This document shows positions 45,335 to 54,481 of a DNA stretch of 64,000 nucleotides, in pieces; position 1 is the stretch's first letter, and every line of letters begins with the position of its first letter. Below the pieces are notes generated by a model, which saw only the letters and a program-made list of their open reading frames with translations, did not search any database and was not told the origin of the DNA. Source of the stretch: Maribellus comscasis (GTDB taxonomy: Bacteria > Bacteroidota > Bacteroidia > Bacteroidales > Prolixibacteraceae); contig NZ_CP046401.1 of assembly GCF_009762775.1 (NCBI RefSeq), forward strand, positions 620,001-684,000. The letters run 5' to 3'. The translations under genes and the position numbers were made by a program.

Positions 45335-48031
45335 ATGGCCATCAAAAAACTTGATAGTATCTTTAGACCCAAAAGAATTGCTCTTATTGGGGTTTCCAGT
45401 AATCCCGACAGTGTGGGAGGAATAACACTTAGAAATTTAGTAGGAGGAGGTTTTAACGGGGTTGTTTATCCGGTTAATCCAAAACGTGAGGCCGTATTTG
45501 GCATACCTTGTTATCCCGATGTAAAAAGTTTACCAAAAGTTCCGGATTTGGCAGTTATTATGACTGCTGCAAAGTTTGTCCCCCAATTGGTGCGCGAATG
45601 TGGAGAAGTTGGGATTCACGGACTAATTATAATGTCAGCAGGATTCAAGGAATCAGGGGAAGAAGGGAAAGTACTTGAAGCACAGGTAAAAGCTGAAAAA
45701 GCAAAATTTCCCGATATGAGGGTAATTGGGCCAAACTGTCTTGGTATTTTGGTTCCCGGCTTAAATATGAATGTTAGTTTTGCTGACGGGATGCCTAAAA
45801 AAGGACATGTAGCATTTATCTCACAATCCGGAGCTTTATGTACTTCTGTTCTTGACTGGGCCTATGAATCAAATGTTGGCTTTTCAAATTTTGTATCCAT
45901 CGGCAACTCAATGGATGTTAGTTTTGGAGATTTAATTGACTATTTTGGCCAGGATCCCAATACGAAATCCATAGTTTTATATGTTGAGTCGATTCAGAAT
46001 GCCAGAACTTTTATGTCTGCAGCGCGCGCATTCTCTCGTGAAAAACCTATTATCGTTTATAAATCAGGACGCTTTCCTGAATCAGCAGCGGCAGCGGCTT
46101 CGCATACCGGTGCCATGGCTTCCGAAGATTCCATTTACGATGCCGTATTCCACCGAGCGGGATTGGCTCGTGTATTCGATTTTGGAAACATTTTTGATTT
46201 TACCGACCTGGTTGGGCGGCGCCGAATCCCAAAAGGCAACCGTCTCGCTATTGTAACCAATGCCGGTGGTCCGGGAGTTATGGCAACCGACTCCTTAATT
46301 TCACTGGGAGGGAAACTGGTTAAGCTCTCCGACGAAACCATGCAAAAACTTAACGACTATCTTCCGCCGTTTTGGTCGCACGGAAACCCGATTGATGTAC
46401 TTGGAGATGCAACACCAGAACGTTTTGCCAAGTCAACTGAAATTGTTTTGGAAGACGAGAATGTGGATGCAGTCTTGGTACTCCTCACTCCTCAGGCGAT
46501 GACAGACCCAACTGCTACTGCAGATGCAATTGCTAAGATGGCGGGCAATACAACCAAAACGATAATGGCGGCCTGGTTAGGTGGAGCAAGTATGCGGGAA
46601 GGCACACAAATCTTTAACAATGCCGGAATTGCCAGCTACGGAACACCGGAGCAAGCGATAAAAGCTTTTATGACTCTTTCCGACTATTCGCAAAATCTTA
46701 AAATGTTGTACGAAACTCCTAAAGAAGTTCCTGTATCCTTCCAATACGACAGAAACGAGTTGCGTAAAAAATATCTTGAAAACGTTTTCCCAAAAGCAAA
46801 GATATTGAACGAGGACGATTCGAAAATGCTGGTTAACGATTACGGCATCGACACGACTCACCCTACGCCTGCTGCCACGGAAGATGAAGCTGTTGCCATT
46901 GCAGAGAAAAAAGGGTATCCCGTTGTGTTAAAAATCTATTCTCCTGACATTACCCATAAATCGGATGTTGGTGGTGTCGCTTTGAATATCGAAAATGAAG
47001 ACATGGTAAGGGCAACTTTCAGAAATATGGTAAAAACTGCCGCTGAAAAACGTCCTGATGCCCGAATAGATGGAGTTACCGTTCAAAAAATGGTAAATAC
47101 AAAAGGCGGAATTGAACTTATTGTCGGAACAAAAAAAGACCCCATTTTCGGAACCGTGATGCTTGTGGGAATGGGTGGAACAACCGCCGAATTATTTAAA
47201 GATAAACGCCTGGAGTTCCCTCCGTTAAACGAACAACTGGCAAGACAAATGCTGGAATCATTAAAAATATATCCGCTTCTTTCCGGCTGGCGTGGTGATG
47301 CACCAAAAAATATCGATAAACTCATCGAAGTATTAATCAGAATGTCATATCTGGCTGCCGATTATCCGGAGATTGAAGAATTGGACATTAATCCGTTGAT
47401 TGTAACAGAAGAGGATGTGATAGCACTGGATGCCCGAATTGTGGTTGATGAAGAAATCATGAAACAGCCGGCAAAGGAATACTCGCATCTTGTACTTCGT
47501 CCATACCCGGAAAGTCTGATAAAAAACTGCACCTTGAAAGACGGTACAGAGATTACTCTTCGTCCGATAAAACCGGAAGACGAACCCATGTGGCTTGAAC
47601 TCCTGGCAAGCTGTTCAAAAGAAGCCATTTATCACCGTTTCAGATATGATTTCTACTTCGATTCACACGAAGTTGCATCTCAGTTCTGTTTTATTGATTA
47701 TGATCGTGAAATAGCCATAGTTGCAGAACATGAAAAGGAAGATGGCTCAAAAGAGCTTATCGGTGTTGGCCGTTTAATTGCCGATCCGGATTTGGAAACA
47801 ATGGAATATGCCATTTTAATTACCGACAAATGGCAGAAAAAAGAGCTTGGTTACACCTTAACCAATTACTGTATGGAAATCGCCAACGTGCGTGGAATCA
47901 AAAAATTAATGGCTGAAACAACAAAAGACAACAAGCCTATGATTTCAGTTTTCCGAAAATTAAACTTCAAAATCAGGTTTAATGAAGACACTACAGTTTC
48001 GGTAAATAAGGAAATTACTGAAAACCTGTAA
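45335..48031 (+). CDS. Pat-like protein: ADP-forming acyl-CoA synthetase domains fused to GNAT acetyltransferase
   Basis: The 898-residue cytoplasmic protein starts with the CoA-binding and Succ_CoA_lig domains (about 5-460; FRPKRIALIGVSSNPDSVGG, IGPNCLGILVP, HVAFISQSGAL). His257 lies in ASHTGAMASED, at the position of the phosphorylated histidine of true ADP-forming acetyl-CoA synthetases. An ATP-grasp domain (about 480-710; VVLKIYSPDITHKSDVGGV, VGMGGTTAELFKDKRLEFPP) follows. A GNAT domain (about 738-898; KELIGVGRLIADPD, QKKELGYTL) ends the protein. Enterobacterial Pat/PatZ with this layout acetylates Acs. Here the ligase part may still be active, so the protein could both make acetyl-CoA and acetylate proteins. 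The Sir2 gene follows by 67 bp. Confidence 0.93.
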   Translation: MAIKKLDSIFRPKRIALIGVSSNPDSVGGITLRNLVGGGFNGVVYPVNPKREAVFGIPCYPDVKSLPKVPDLAVIMTAAKFVPQLVRECGEVGIHGLIIMSAGFKESGEEGKVLEAQVKAEKAKFPDMRVIGPNCLGILVPGLNMNVSFADGMPKKGHVAFISQSGALCTSVLDWAYESNVGFSNFVSIGNSMDVSFGDLIDYFGQDPNTKSIVLYVESIQNARTFMSAARAFSREKPIIVYKSGRFPESAAAAASHTGAMASEDSIYDAVFHRAGLARVFDFGNIFDFTDLVGRRRIPKGNRLAIVTNAGGPGVMATDSLISLGGKLVKLSDETMQKLNDYLPPFWSHGNPIDVLGDATPERFAKSTEIVLEDENVDAVLVLLTPQAMTDPTATADAIAKMAGNTTKTIMAAWLGGASMREGTQIFNNAGIASYGTPEQAIKAFMTLSDYSQNLKMLYETPKEVPVSFQYDRNELRKKYLENVFPKAKILNEDDSKMLVNDYGIDTTHPTPAATEDEAVAIAEKKGYPVVLKIYSPDITHKSDVGGVALNIENEDMVRATFRNMVKTAAEKRPDARIDGVTVQKMVNTKGGIELIVGTKKDPIFGTVMLVGMGGTTAELFKDKRLEFPPLNEQLARQMLESLKIYPLLSGWRGDAPKNIDKLIEVLIRMSYLAADYPEIEELDINPLIVTEEDVIALDARIVVDEEIMKQPAKEYSHLVLRPYPESLIKNCTLKDGTEITLRPIKPEDEPMWLELLASCSKEAIYHRFRYDFYFDSHEVASQFCFIDYDREIAIVAEHEKEDGSKELIGVGRLIADPDLETMEYAILITDKWQKKELGYTLTNYCMEIANVRGIKKLMAETTKDNKPMISVFRKLNFKIRFNEDTTVSVNKEITENL

Positions 48032-48098
48032 AAATAGTACAAAAAAATAACTCCCGGCAGACGGTTTATCCTCTGCCGGGTTGTTAATGTTTAAATGA

Positions 48099-48842
48099 AT
48101 GGATACTGCTAAACTTGAATCAGCCGTAAAACTTATCAGAAAAGCAAAATACACCGTTGCCTTTACGGGTGCCGGCATTTCAGTAGCAAGCGGTATTCCT
48201 CCTTTTCGCGGCAAAAACGGATTATGGAATAAAACCAGTCCTATCTTTCTGGAAATTGAATTTTTCAACAAAAAACCCCTCCAGTCGTGGAAAAAAATCA
48301 AGGAAATCTTTTACGATAGTTTAGGCGATGCTGAACCCAATATTGCCCACGAGGTTTTGGCTAAAATGGAAAAACGAAGTTTCCTTGAATCGGTAATTAC
48401 CCAGAACATCGATCATCTCCATCAAAAAGCCGGCAGCAAATATGTTTATGAACTTCACGGAACATACAAACAACTTGTTTGTACGGAATGTAGTTCTGAA
48501 TATGATATGAGTTTTGCTGACTTAAACTACCTCCCTCCTACCTGCTACATTTGTAAAGGCATTTTAAAACCCGACATGGTTTTTTTTAACGAGCCCATTC
48601 CTCCATTTGCAAAAAAACGTTCGTTCGAAGAAGCTGAAAAAGCCGATGTCTTTCTAATTATCGGTACAAACGCAGAAGTACTTCCTGCTGCCGACATTCC
48701 CGTAACGGCAAAAAAACATGGTGCAAAAATCATTGAAATAAACATAAAAGAAACACATTTCACACGCGAAATTACAGATGTATTTCTTCAGGGCGAGGCA
48801 GCAGAAATTATGAAACAAATAGGCAAACTTTTGTATTTGTAA
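48099..48842 (+). CDS. Sir2-family NAD-dependent protein deacylase (CobB-like)
   Basis: The 247-residue sirtuin has AFTGAGISVASGIPPFRG (NAD site), TQNIDHLHQKAG, the catalytic His120 in ELHGTYK, the zinc cysteines 128, 131, 149 and 152, and IIGTNAEVLPAA. It removes acetyl or other acyl groups from lysines, using NAD. Its position immediately after the Pat-like gene suggests that the two act on the same targets, with Acs the obvious candidate. The two are probably cotranscribed. The Arg/Tyr pair of desuccinylases is not clear, so acetyl is the best guess. Confidence 0.94.
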   Translation: MDTAKLESAVKLIRKAKYTVAFTGAGISVASGIPPFRGKNGLWNKTSPIFLEIEFFNKKPLQSWKKIKEIFYDSLGDAEPNIAHEVLAKMEKRSFLESVITQNIDHLHQKAGSKYVYELHGTYKQLVCTECSSEYDMSFADLNYLPPTCYICKGILKPDMVFFNEPIPPFAKKRSFEEAEKADVFLIIGTNAEVLPAADIPVTAKKHGAKIIEINIKETHFTREITDVFLQGEAAEIMKQIGKLLYL

Positions 48843-48984
48843 ACCTCTCCCCTGTGTCTTTGTTATCTTTTTATCCAAACAATTTTTGAGTTCAAAAATC
48901 AACTCAAAAGCCGCTGAATGATTATGATTATCGTTCTTGTATAAATAAAAAATAATTTCTACAATTAGGTTCTTAAAAAAATAA

Positions 48985-51900
48985 ATGAACATGCGACATT
49001 TTACAAAACAATTTTTGGCGTTATTTCTTTTTATTGGAATTGCGCTTGGAACTACAGCAGCAAACGATTCGCGGCTGATGAGATACCCTGACATCAACAA
49101 CAATTTAATAGCATTTGTATATGCCGGCGACGTCTGGACAGTAGATGCCGGCGGTGGAAATGCCAAACATCTGACATCGCACGAAGGGATGGAACTGTTC
49201 CCGAAAATTTCTCCCGACGGAGAATGGATTGCTTATTCTGCCGAATATTCGGGTTCGCGCCAGGTGTTTGTTATTCCCTCCGATGGAGGAATTCCCAAAC
49301 AACTCACTTATTACAACTCGGTAGGATTGATGCCACCCCGCGGTGGATTTGATAATGTTGTACTGGATTGGACACCCGACAGCAAAAACATAATGATTCG
49401 TGCCAATCGCACAGAGTTTGGCGAACGTAATGGAAAATACTATTTGGTAAACATTGAAGGCGGACTAGAAAAACCGCTGCAAATTGTAAATGGTGGTTTT
49501 GCTGCGCTTTCACCCGATGGAAAAAAAGTTTGTTTTACCCCTGTCGACCGCGAATTCAGAACATGGAAAAGATACAAAGGCGGACGTGCAACTGAACTTT
49601 GGATTTACGACCTGGAAAAAGATGTTTCAGAACAAATTACTGATTTTAAAGGCTCTGACCAGTGGCCCGTTTGGTACAACGACAAAATATTCTTTGCATC
49701 CGACCGCGATTTAAAATTAAATATATACAGTTACGATACCAATTCGAAAAAAGTCGAACAGGTTACTACATTTAAAGACTTTGATGTGATGTGGCCTTCG
49801 GGAGAAAACGGGCAGATGGTTTTCGAAAATGGAGGATTTCTCTACAAAACAAACCTTGAAACAGGTGCCACCGAAAAAGTAACGGTAAATATTAATTTCG
49901 ATAATCCGAATCTGCTTCCTTATTTTAAAAATGTAGCAGAAGATATTCACAGTTTTACGGTTTCTCCAACAGCAAAACGTGCGTTGTTTGGTGCGCGGGG
50001 TGATATTTTTTCTGTTCCTGCTGAAAACGGCGTAACAGAAAACTTAACGCAAACGCAGGGGATTCGGGAAATTTATCCAAGCTGGTCGCCCGATGGAAAA
50101 TACATTGCTTATTATTCTGACGCTACCGGGGAATATGAAATCTATCTTCTCGAAAATAAAGAAGGGGCAAAACCAAAGCAGCTTACCAAAAACTCTTCGG
50201 CGTGGAAATACGACAGCGAATGGTCGCCCGACAGCAAATATCTGCTGTATTCCGACCGCACACTTAATCTGAAACTTATTGACGTGGAAAGTGAAAAAGA
50301 AACCATTGTTGACCATGCCACATTCAATGAAATTCGCACTTATGATTTTTCTCCCGATTCAAAATGGGTGATTTATGAAAAACAATCGCCAAACGAATTA
50401 ACAGCAGTTTGGGTTTACAATATTCAGGAGAAAAAAAATATTCAGTTAACTGACGATTCTTTCAACGACTACTCGCCGGTATTTTCACGCGATGGGAAAT
50501 ACATTTACTTCCTTTCCGATCGGGATTTTAATCTCGATTTTTCTGGTTTTGAGTTTGATTATGTGTACAACAACCCAACACGTATTTATGCCATGACTCT
50601 GAAAGAAGATGGCGAAGAACTTTTCAAATTTAAAAATGATGAGGAACCTGTAAAAAAGGAGGAAAAAACAGAAGAAAACAAAAATGGAAACGAAGATAAA
50701 AAGGAAGTTACAATTGAAATTGACGTAGACGGATTAAACAATCGTATAGTTGCATTGCCACTCGGAAATGGCAACTACAGGAACCTCACTGCTGTTGATG
50801 ATGGAATACTTTATATCAACAACGGAAGTCTAAAAAAATTCAGCATTGCAGATAAAAAGGAAGAAGACATACTGGAAAAAACAATGCAATTTTTATTGGC
50901 CGATGATGGAAAATCATTCCTGTATCGTTCAGGCAGAGATTTTGGAATCACAACTGTAAAACCGGGACAAAAAGCCGGAACCGGAAAATTGGAGCTCGAT
51001 AACATGGAAATGAAAATTGACCCGGTAAAAGAATGGCAGCAAATTTATAACGACGGCTGGCGCATTTACCGCGACTATTTTTATGTAGATAATCTGCATG
51101 GTGTTGACTGGGAAAAAGTAAAAGAAAACTACGCTCAATTGCTTCCTTTTGTTGGGCATCGTATGGATCTGGATTATATTTTTAGTGAAATGGTTTCTGA
51201 ATCGAACACGGGGCACTCGTATGTAAACTGGGGCGATTTCAAAAAACCTGAACGTGTGGAAAGTGGTTTGCTGGGTGCAAAATTAGTTGCAGATGAAAAA
51301 GCCGGTCGTTTCAAAATTTCAAAAATTTATGACGGTCAAAACTGGAATTCTTCTCTTCGCTCTCCATTAACTGAACAGGGTGTAGACGTGAAAGAAGGCG
51401 ATTATCTTATCAGTATAAACGGCCACAATGTTACTACAAACGATAATCCATACAAATTTTTGGAAAACACGGCAGGAAAACACATTGAGATTGTTGTAAA
51501 TTCAGAAGCCAAAGCAGAGAATAGCCGTACATCGATGATTGAACCAATTGAGAGCGAATTGGCTTTATTACATTACAACTGGGTGCAGGAGCGCCGGGCT
51601 TTGGTTGATAAACTGTCCGGTGGAAAAATCGGGTACATTTATGTTCCCAACACTTCTACTGATGGAAACCGCGAACTGTTTAAAGGAATGTATACTTACC
51701 ATAACAAGGAAGCACTGATTATTGACGACCGCTACAACGGCGGTGGTTTTATCCCCGATGTGATGGCTGATTTGCTCGACAGGAAAACACTTAGTTACTG
51801 GAATGTAAACGGTTTGAGCCCTATGTCGACTCCGGCGATCGCACACGACGGACCAAAAGTGATGCTGATAAACGGTTATTCATCTTCCGGTGGCGATGCT

Positions 51901-52248
51901 TTCCCCTACTATTTTAAAAAGAAAGGACTGGGAAAACTTATCGGAACACGCACCTGGGGCGGATTGGTTGGAATTTCCGGCAATGCGCGCTTTGTTGACG
52001 GCGGCAGTTTCTCTGTTCCCCGTTTTGGGGTTTACGACGAAAATAGCGAATGGGTAATCGAGGGAATTGGTGTTTATCCCGACATTGAAGTCGTTGATCG
52101 TCCGGAGCAACTTGCAAAAGGGATTGACCCGGGAATTGAAAAAGCTGTGGAAGTATTGCTAAAAGAACTGAAAGAAAATCCGGTGAAAAAGGTAAAAGCA
52201 CCAAAACCACCAAATCGCTCAGGATGGATAGAACAGGAAATCAAATAA
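48985..52248 (+). CDS. Tricorn-type S41 protease with beta-propeller, PDZ and catalytic domains
   Basis: The 1087-residue exported protein has a signal peptide (residues 1-26, TTAAND). Two propeller regions follow with repeated SPDGEWIAYSAE/SPDGKYIAYYSD-type blades, then a charged linker (about 550-575, Lys/Glu-rich), a PDZ domain (about 765-850, LTEQGVDVKEGDYLISING) and the S41 core. IDDRYNGGGFIPDVMADLLD and NGYSSSGGDAF, with Ser968 as nucleophile candidate, belong to the Tricorn/C-terminal-processing family. It degrades periplasmic peptides. It is unrelated in function to the neighbours as far as can be seen. A second ATG at 48991 is equally possible. Confidence 0.92.
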   Translation: MNMRHFTKQFLALFLFIGIALGTTAANDSRLMRYPDINNNLIAFVYAGDVWTVDAGGGNAKHLTSHEGMELFPKISPDGEWIAYSAEYSGSRQVFVIPSDGGIPKQLTYYNSVGLMPPRGGFDNVVLDWTPDSKNIMIRANRTEFGERNGKYYLVNIEGGLEKPLQIVNGGFAALSPDGKKVCFTPVDREFRTWKRYKGGRATELWIYDLEKDVSEQITDFKGSDQWPVWYNDKIFFASDRDLKLNIYSYDTNSKKVEQVTTFKDFDVMWPSGENGQMVFENGGFLYKTNLETGATEKVTVNINFDNPNLLPYFKNVAEDIHSFTVSPTAKRALFGARGDIFSVPAENGVTENLTQTQGIREIYPSWSPDGKYIAYYSDATGEYEIYLLENKEGAKPKQLTKNSSAWKYDSEWSPDSKYLLYSDRTLNLKLIDVESEKETIVDHATFNEIRTYDFSPDSKWVIYEKQSPNELTAVWVYNIQEKKNIQLTDDSFNDYSPVFSRDGKYIYFLSDRDFNLDFSGFEFDYVYNNPTRIYAMTLKEDGEELFKFKNDEEPVKKEEKTEENKNGNEDKKEVTIEIDVDGLNNRIVALPLGNGNYRNLTAVDDGILYINNGSLKKFSIADKKEEDILEKTMQFLLADDGKSFLYRSGRDFGITTVKPGQKAGTGKLELDNMEMKIDPVKEWQQIYNDGWRIYRDYFYVDNLHGVDWEKVKENYAQLLPFVGHRMDLDYIFSEMVSESNTGHSYVNWGDFKKPERVESGLLGAKLVADEKAGRFKISKIYDGQNWNSSLRSPLTEQGVDVKEGDYLISINGHNVTTNDNPYKFLENTAGKHIEIVVNSEAKAENSRTSMIEPIESELALLHYNWVQERRALVDKLSGGKIGYIYVPNTSTDGNRELFKGMYTYHNKEALIIDDRYNGGGFIPDVMADLLDRKTLSYWNVNGLSPMSTPAIAHDGPKVMLINGYSSSGGDAFPYYFKKKGLGKLIGTRTWGGLVGISGNARFVDGGSFSVPRFGVYDENSEWVIEGIGVYPDIEVVDRPEQLAKGIDPGIEKAVEVLLKELKENPVKKVKAPKPPNRSGWIEQEIK

Positions 52249-52257
52249 TTCACAAAA

Positions 52258-52288
52258 GAGGTTGTTTTACAAAACAGCCTCTCTTTTT
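52258..52288 (+). terminator. Rho-independent terminator after the Tricorn gene
   Basis: A 10-bp stem with one wobble (52258-52267 with 52272-52281) and a four-base loop is followed by TCTTTTT. It lies between convergent genes, and the gntR stop is 20 bp away. Confidence 0.85.
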
Positions 52289-52307
52289 GTCCTTTCACGG
52301 CAAAAAA

Positions 52308-53060
52308 TCAATAAACTTCAGGTTTTGCAATGATGGAAAATTTGTATCGATCTCCCCGATAATATGACTTTTCTATCTCCACTACCTTGCCGCTCGAACA
52401 AAAAATAGCACCGTCCAAAATAAAAACGGGCAAAGGTGAATTGGTATCAAAATAGTTATCTGAAGATTTTGGACCTAAAATTACCGTACTTAATGTCTGT
52501 TTCATGTCGGTGATTTTAAGGCTGTACACTTCTTCATATATTGTAAAATATGGCTTCTTTGTTTCAATTATATTAATCCTTGGACAAAGCTTTAATGAAA
52601 TGTACCGTGTTTCATCTTTCATTAAAACATCATCGGCATACCGAAGACGGTGAATTTTAACTACCGGTCCTTCTATGATATAATGATGCCCTCCGATTTC
52701 TGTTGAAATACCTGCCTCGAGAACCGTTTTTTCGACAATCACACTTTTGGGTACAAACCCTTCTTTCCGCAAGTTTTCTTCAAAACCGGCACGCGTTGTA
52801 TAAATCGAACCTAAAGTTCGGGTAACATGTTTATCTACTGTACGGTTTAAAACAAAAGTACCTTTCCCTTTAATTCTTGTAGCCCATCCCCGTAGTTCAA
52901 TCTCCTGAAGGCTCTTTCTTGCAGTAGTATTACTTATATTATACTTTTTTATAAGTTCATTTTCGGAAGGTATTTTATCTCCGGGTTGTAAATCTCCAGA
53001 TTCAATACTTTTGATAATATCCAGGCAAATTTCAATATATTTTGGATGTGTCGAATTCAT
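52308..53060 (-). CDS. GntR-family regulator with UTRA effector domain (PUL2)
   Basis: The 250-residue regulator has an N-terminal winged helix-turn-helix (about 8-75): DLQPGDKIPSENELIKKYNI, TTARKSLQEIELRGW, RIKGKGTFV. A UTRA ligand-binding domain follows (about 95-245; VKIHRLRYADDVLMKDETRYISL). GntR/UTRA proteins sense small sugar-type molecules. The gene is divergent from the ExuT-like gene with 102 bp between starts, and this gap holds a promoter and a repeated element. It is therefore the likely repressor of the transporter-isomerase genes, responding to a uronate or sugar intermediate. The effector is inferred, not seen. Confidence 0.92.
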   Translation of the reverse strand: MNSTHPKYIEICLDIIKSIESGDLQPGDKIPSENELIKKYNISNTTARKSLQEIELRGWATRIKGKGTFVLNRTVDKHVTRTLGSIYTTRAGFEENLRKEGFVPKSVIVEKTVLEAGISTEIGGHHYIIEGPVVKIHRLRYADDVLMKDETRYISLKLCPRINIIETKKPYFTIYEEVYSLKITDMKQTLSTVILGPKSSDNYFDTNSPLPVFILDGAIFCSSGKVVEIEKSYYRGDRYKFSIIAKPEVY

Positions 53061-53103
53061 GTCCTAAAAGTAGATGAAAGTAAAGAAAATATCAACACAT
53101 ACT

Positions 53104-53132
53104 TGCAAATTAATATTTCTTACTTATATTTG
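53104..53132 (+). promoter_or_regulatory. Bacteroidota-type promoter of the ExuT-like gene
   Basis: TATATTTG at 53125-53132 is an exact match to the TAnnTTTG minus-7 element. A TTG at 53104-53106 lies 18 bp upstream as the minus-33 element. The transcript would start near 53138, just before the repeated element. Confidence 0.6.
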
Positions 53133-53141
53133 CACACATCT

Positions 53142-53161
53142 AAACTTAGTGCGTTAACTAA
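53142..53161 (+). promoter_or_regulatory. Repeated operator candidate, copy 1
   Basis: The 13-bp sequence AAACTTAGTGCGT (53142-53154) recurs at 54443-54455. Here it overlaps an inverted repeat TTAGT-6-ACTAA (53146-53161) directly before the ATG at 53163 and downstream of the predicted promoter. This is a place where a GntR dimer could block transcription. Confidence 0.55.
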
Positions 53162-53162
53162 A

Positions 53163-54404
53163 ATGAAAAGAAACCTAACTTGGATACCCTGGCTTATCGT
53201 TGGAATGACATTTCTTGCCACTGCTTTAAGTTTTCTCGACCGCCAGGTGCTTTCAATCTCCATCATAAAAATCAAAGAAGATTTTCATATAACAGATATC
53301 GAATATGGTTTTATAAACACCGGCTTTTTAATCAGCTATGCCATTATGTTTACCGTTGGAGGCATATTAATCGATCGTTATGGCAGCCGGCTGGGATTGG
53401 CATTTTCTGTTGGAATATGGTCATTCGCAACACTTCTGCACAGTTTAGCCAACAACTCCTTCCAATTCGGGCTATTCAGATTTATCCTTGGAGTAGGCGA
53501 AGGAGGGGCCTTCCCCGGTGCAATAAAAGCAGTTGTAGAATGGATTCCTAAACACAAACAAGCACTGGCAAACGGGATAGCCATCGGTGGCTCAGCACTT
53601 GGAGCTGTAGTAGCACCTCCCCTATGTGTCTATCTAATAGGTGTTACCGGATGGCGTGGTGTGTTTCTGATTACCGGGGCTTTTGGCATTTTATGGGTAA
53701 TCGCATGGCTGCTGTGCCCAAAACAAAAAGCAGAAACACTAAAGCAAACAGGTCAAAAAGGACTCAATACCGGTTCAAAACAAAATCGTGTCAACCTCAT
53801 CGGGGTACTTAAAATAAAGGAAGTTTGGGTTTTTATACTAATTCGTTTTTTACTTGATCCCATATTTTATTTCTATATGTTCTGGATTCCAAAATATCTG
53901 AATGAGGCACGGGAAATCGACATTAACCTGATTGGAAAACTCTTCTGGATTCCATTCCTTGCGCTTGGAATTTCAAATATGCTTGGCGGCTGGATATCAG
54001 ATAAAATGTACAAAAAAACCGGCAACCTCAACTCCGCAAGAAAAATGATAATGGGTTTTGCAGCCTTACTTACTGCACCTGCTCTGCTCGTAAAAATAGC
54101 ACCAAATGCCGAATGGGTGATTCTTATTATTTCGATTGCATTTTTTGCCCACGGGCTCTGGATTACCAATTATATCACATCAATCAGCGACATCTTCGGA
54201 AAAACAATAACATCAACAATAATCGGATTCTCGGGTTCTGCAGGTGCACTATCATCTCTGATTCTCAATCCTGTCATCGGACTAATAATCTCCCGGTTCT
54301 CCTATGATCCGGTCTGGATTTATGCGGGTTCGATGTATTCCGTCGCATTTATTGCATTTATCATATTAATACCAAAAATTAAACTCTTAAAAGCATTTGA
54401 ATAG
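53163..54404 (+). CDS. exuT: ExuT-like MFS hexuronate transporter
   Basis: The protein is 413 residues from the ATG at 53163 (MKRNLTWIPWLIVGMTFLA). A longer reading from 53046 would overlap the gntR start and the promoter. It has twelve membrane segments of the anion:cation symporter branch: ALSFLDRQVLSISIIKI, RFILGVGEGGAFPGAIKAVV and ANGIAIGGSALGAVVAPP are characteristic of hexuronate carriers. It would bring glucuronate, galacturonate or a keto-uronate made by the lyases into the cytoplasm. The gene precedes an isomerase and SusCD genes, so it links PUL2 to uronic acid use. Confidence 0.88.
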   Translation: MKRNLTWIPWLIVGMTFLATALSFLDRQVLSISIIKIKEDFHITDIEYGFINTGFLISYAIMFTVGGILIDRYGSRLGLAFSVGIWSFATLLHSLANNSFQFGLFRFILGVGEGGAFPGAIKAVVEWIPKHKQALANGIAIGGSALGAVVAPPLCVYLIGVTGWRGVFLITGAFGILWVIAWLLCPKQKAETLKQTGQKGLNTGSKQNRVNLIGVLKIKEVWVFILIRFLLDPIFYFYMFWIPKYLNEAREIDINLIGKLFWIPFLALGISNMLGGWISDKMYKKTGNLNSARKMIMGFAALLTAPALLVKIAPNAEWVILIISIAFFAHGLWITNYITSISDIFGKTITSTIIGFSGSAGALSSLILNPVIGLIISRFSYDPVWIYAGSMYSVAFIAFIILIPKIKLLKAFE

Positions 54405-54442
54405 ATCAACACAAAATATATCATAAAAAAATTTATACAAAC

Positions 54443-54455
54443 AAACTTAGTGCGT
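54443..54455 (+). promoter_or_regulatory. Repeated operator candidate, copy 2
   Basis: This is the exact second copy of AAACTTAGTGCGT, 26 bp before the isomerase start and within the 77-bp gap after the transporter gene. It lacks the inverted repeat partner of copy 1. Confidence 0.5.
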
Positions 54456-54481
54456 AAAGAACAAACACAACGAGCGTTATT

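Noticed and set aside
48654..49166. 170-residue minus-strand open frame spanning the end of the sirtuin and start of the Tricorn gene
   Set aside because: It overlaps two well-supported genes and has no motif.
53046..53162. N-terminal extension of the ExuT-like protein
   Set aside because: It would cover the promoter and operator and overlap the gntR start. The first membrane segment follows the ATG at 53163.
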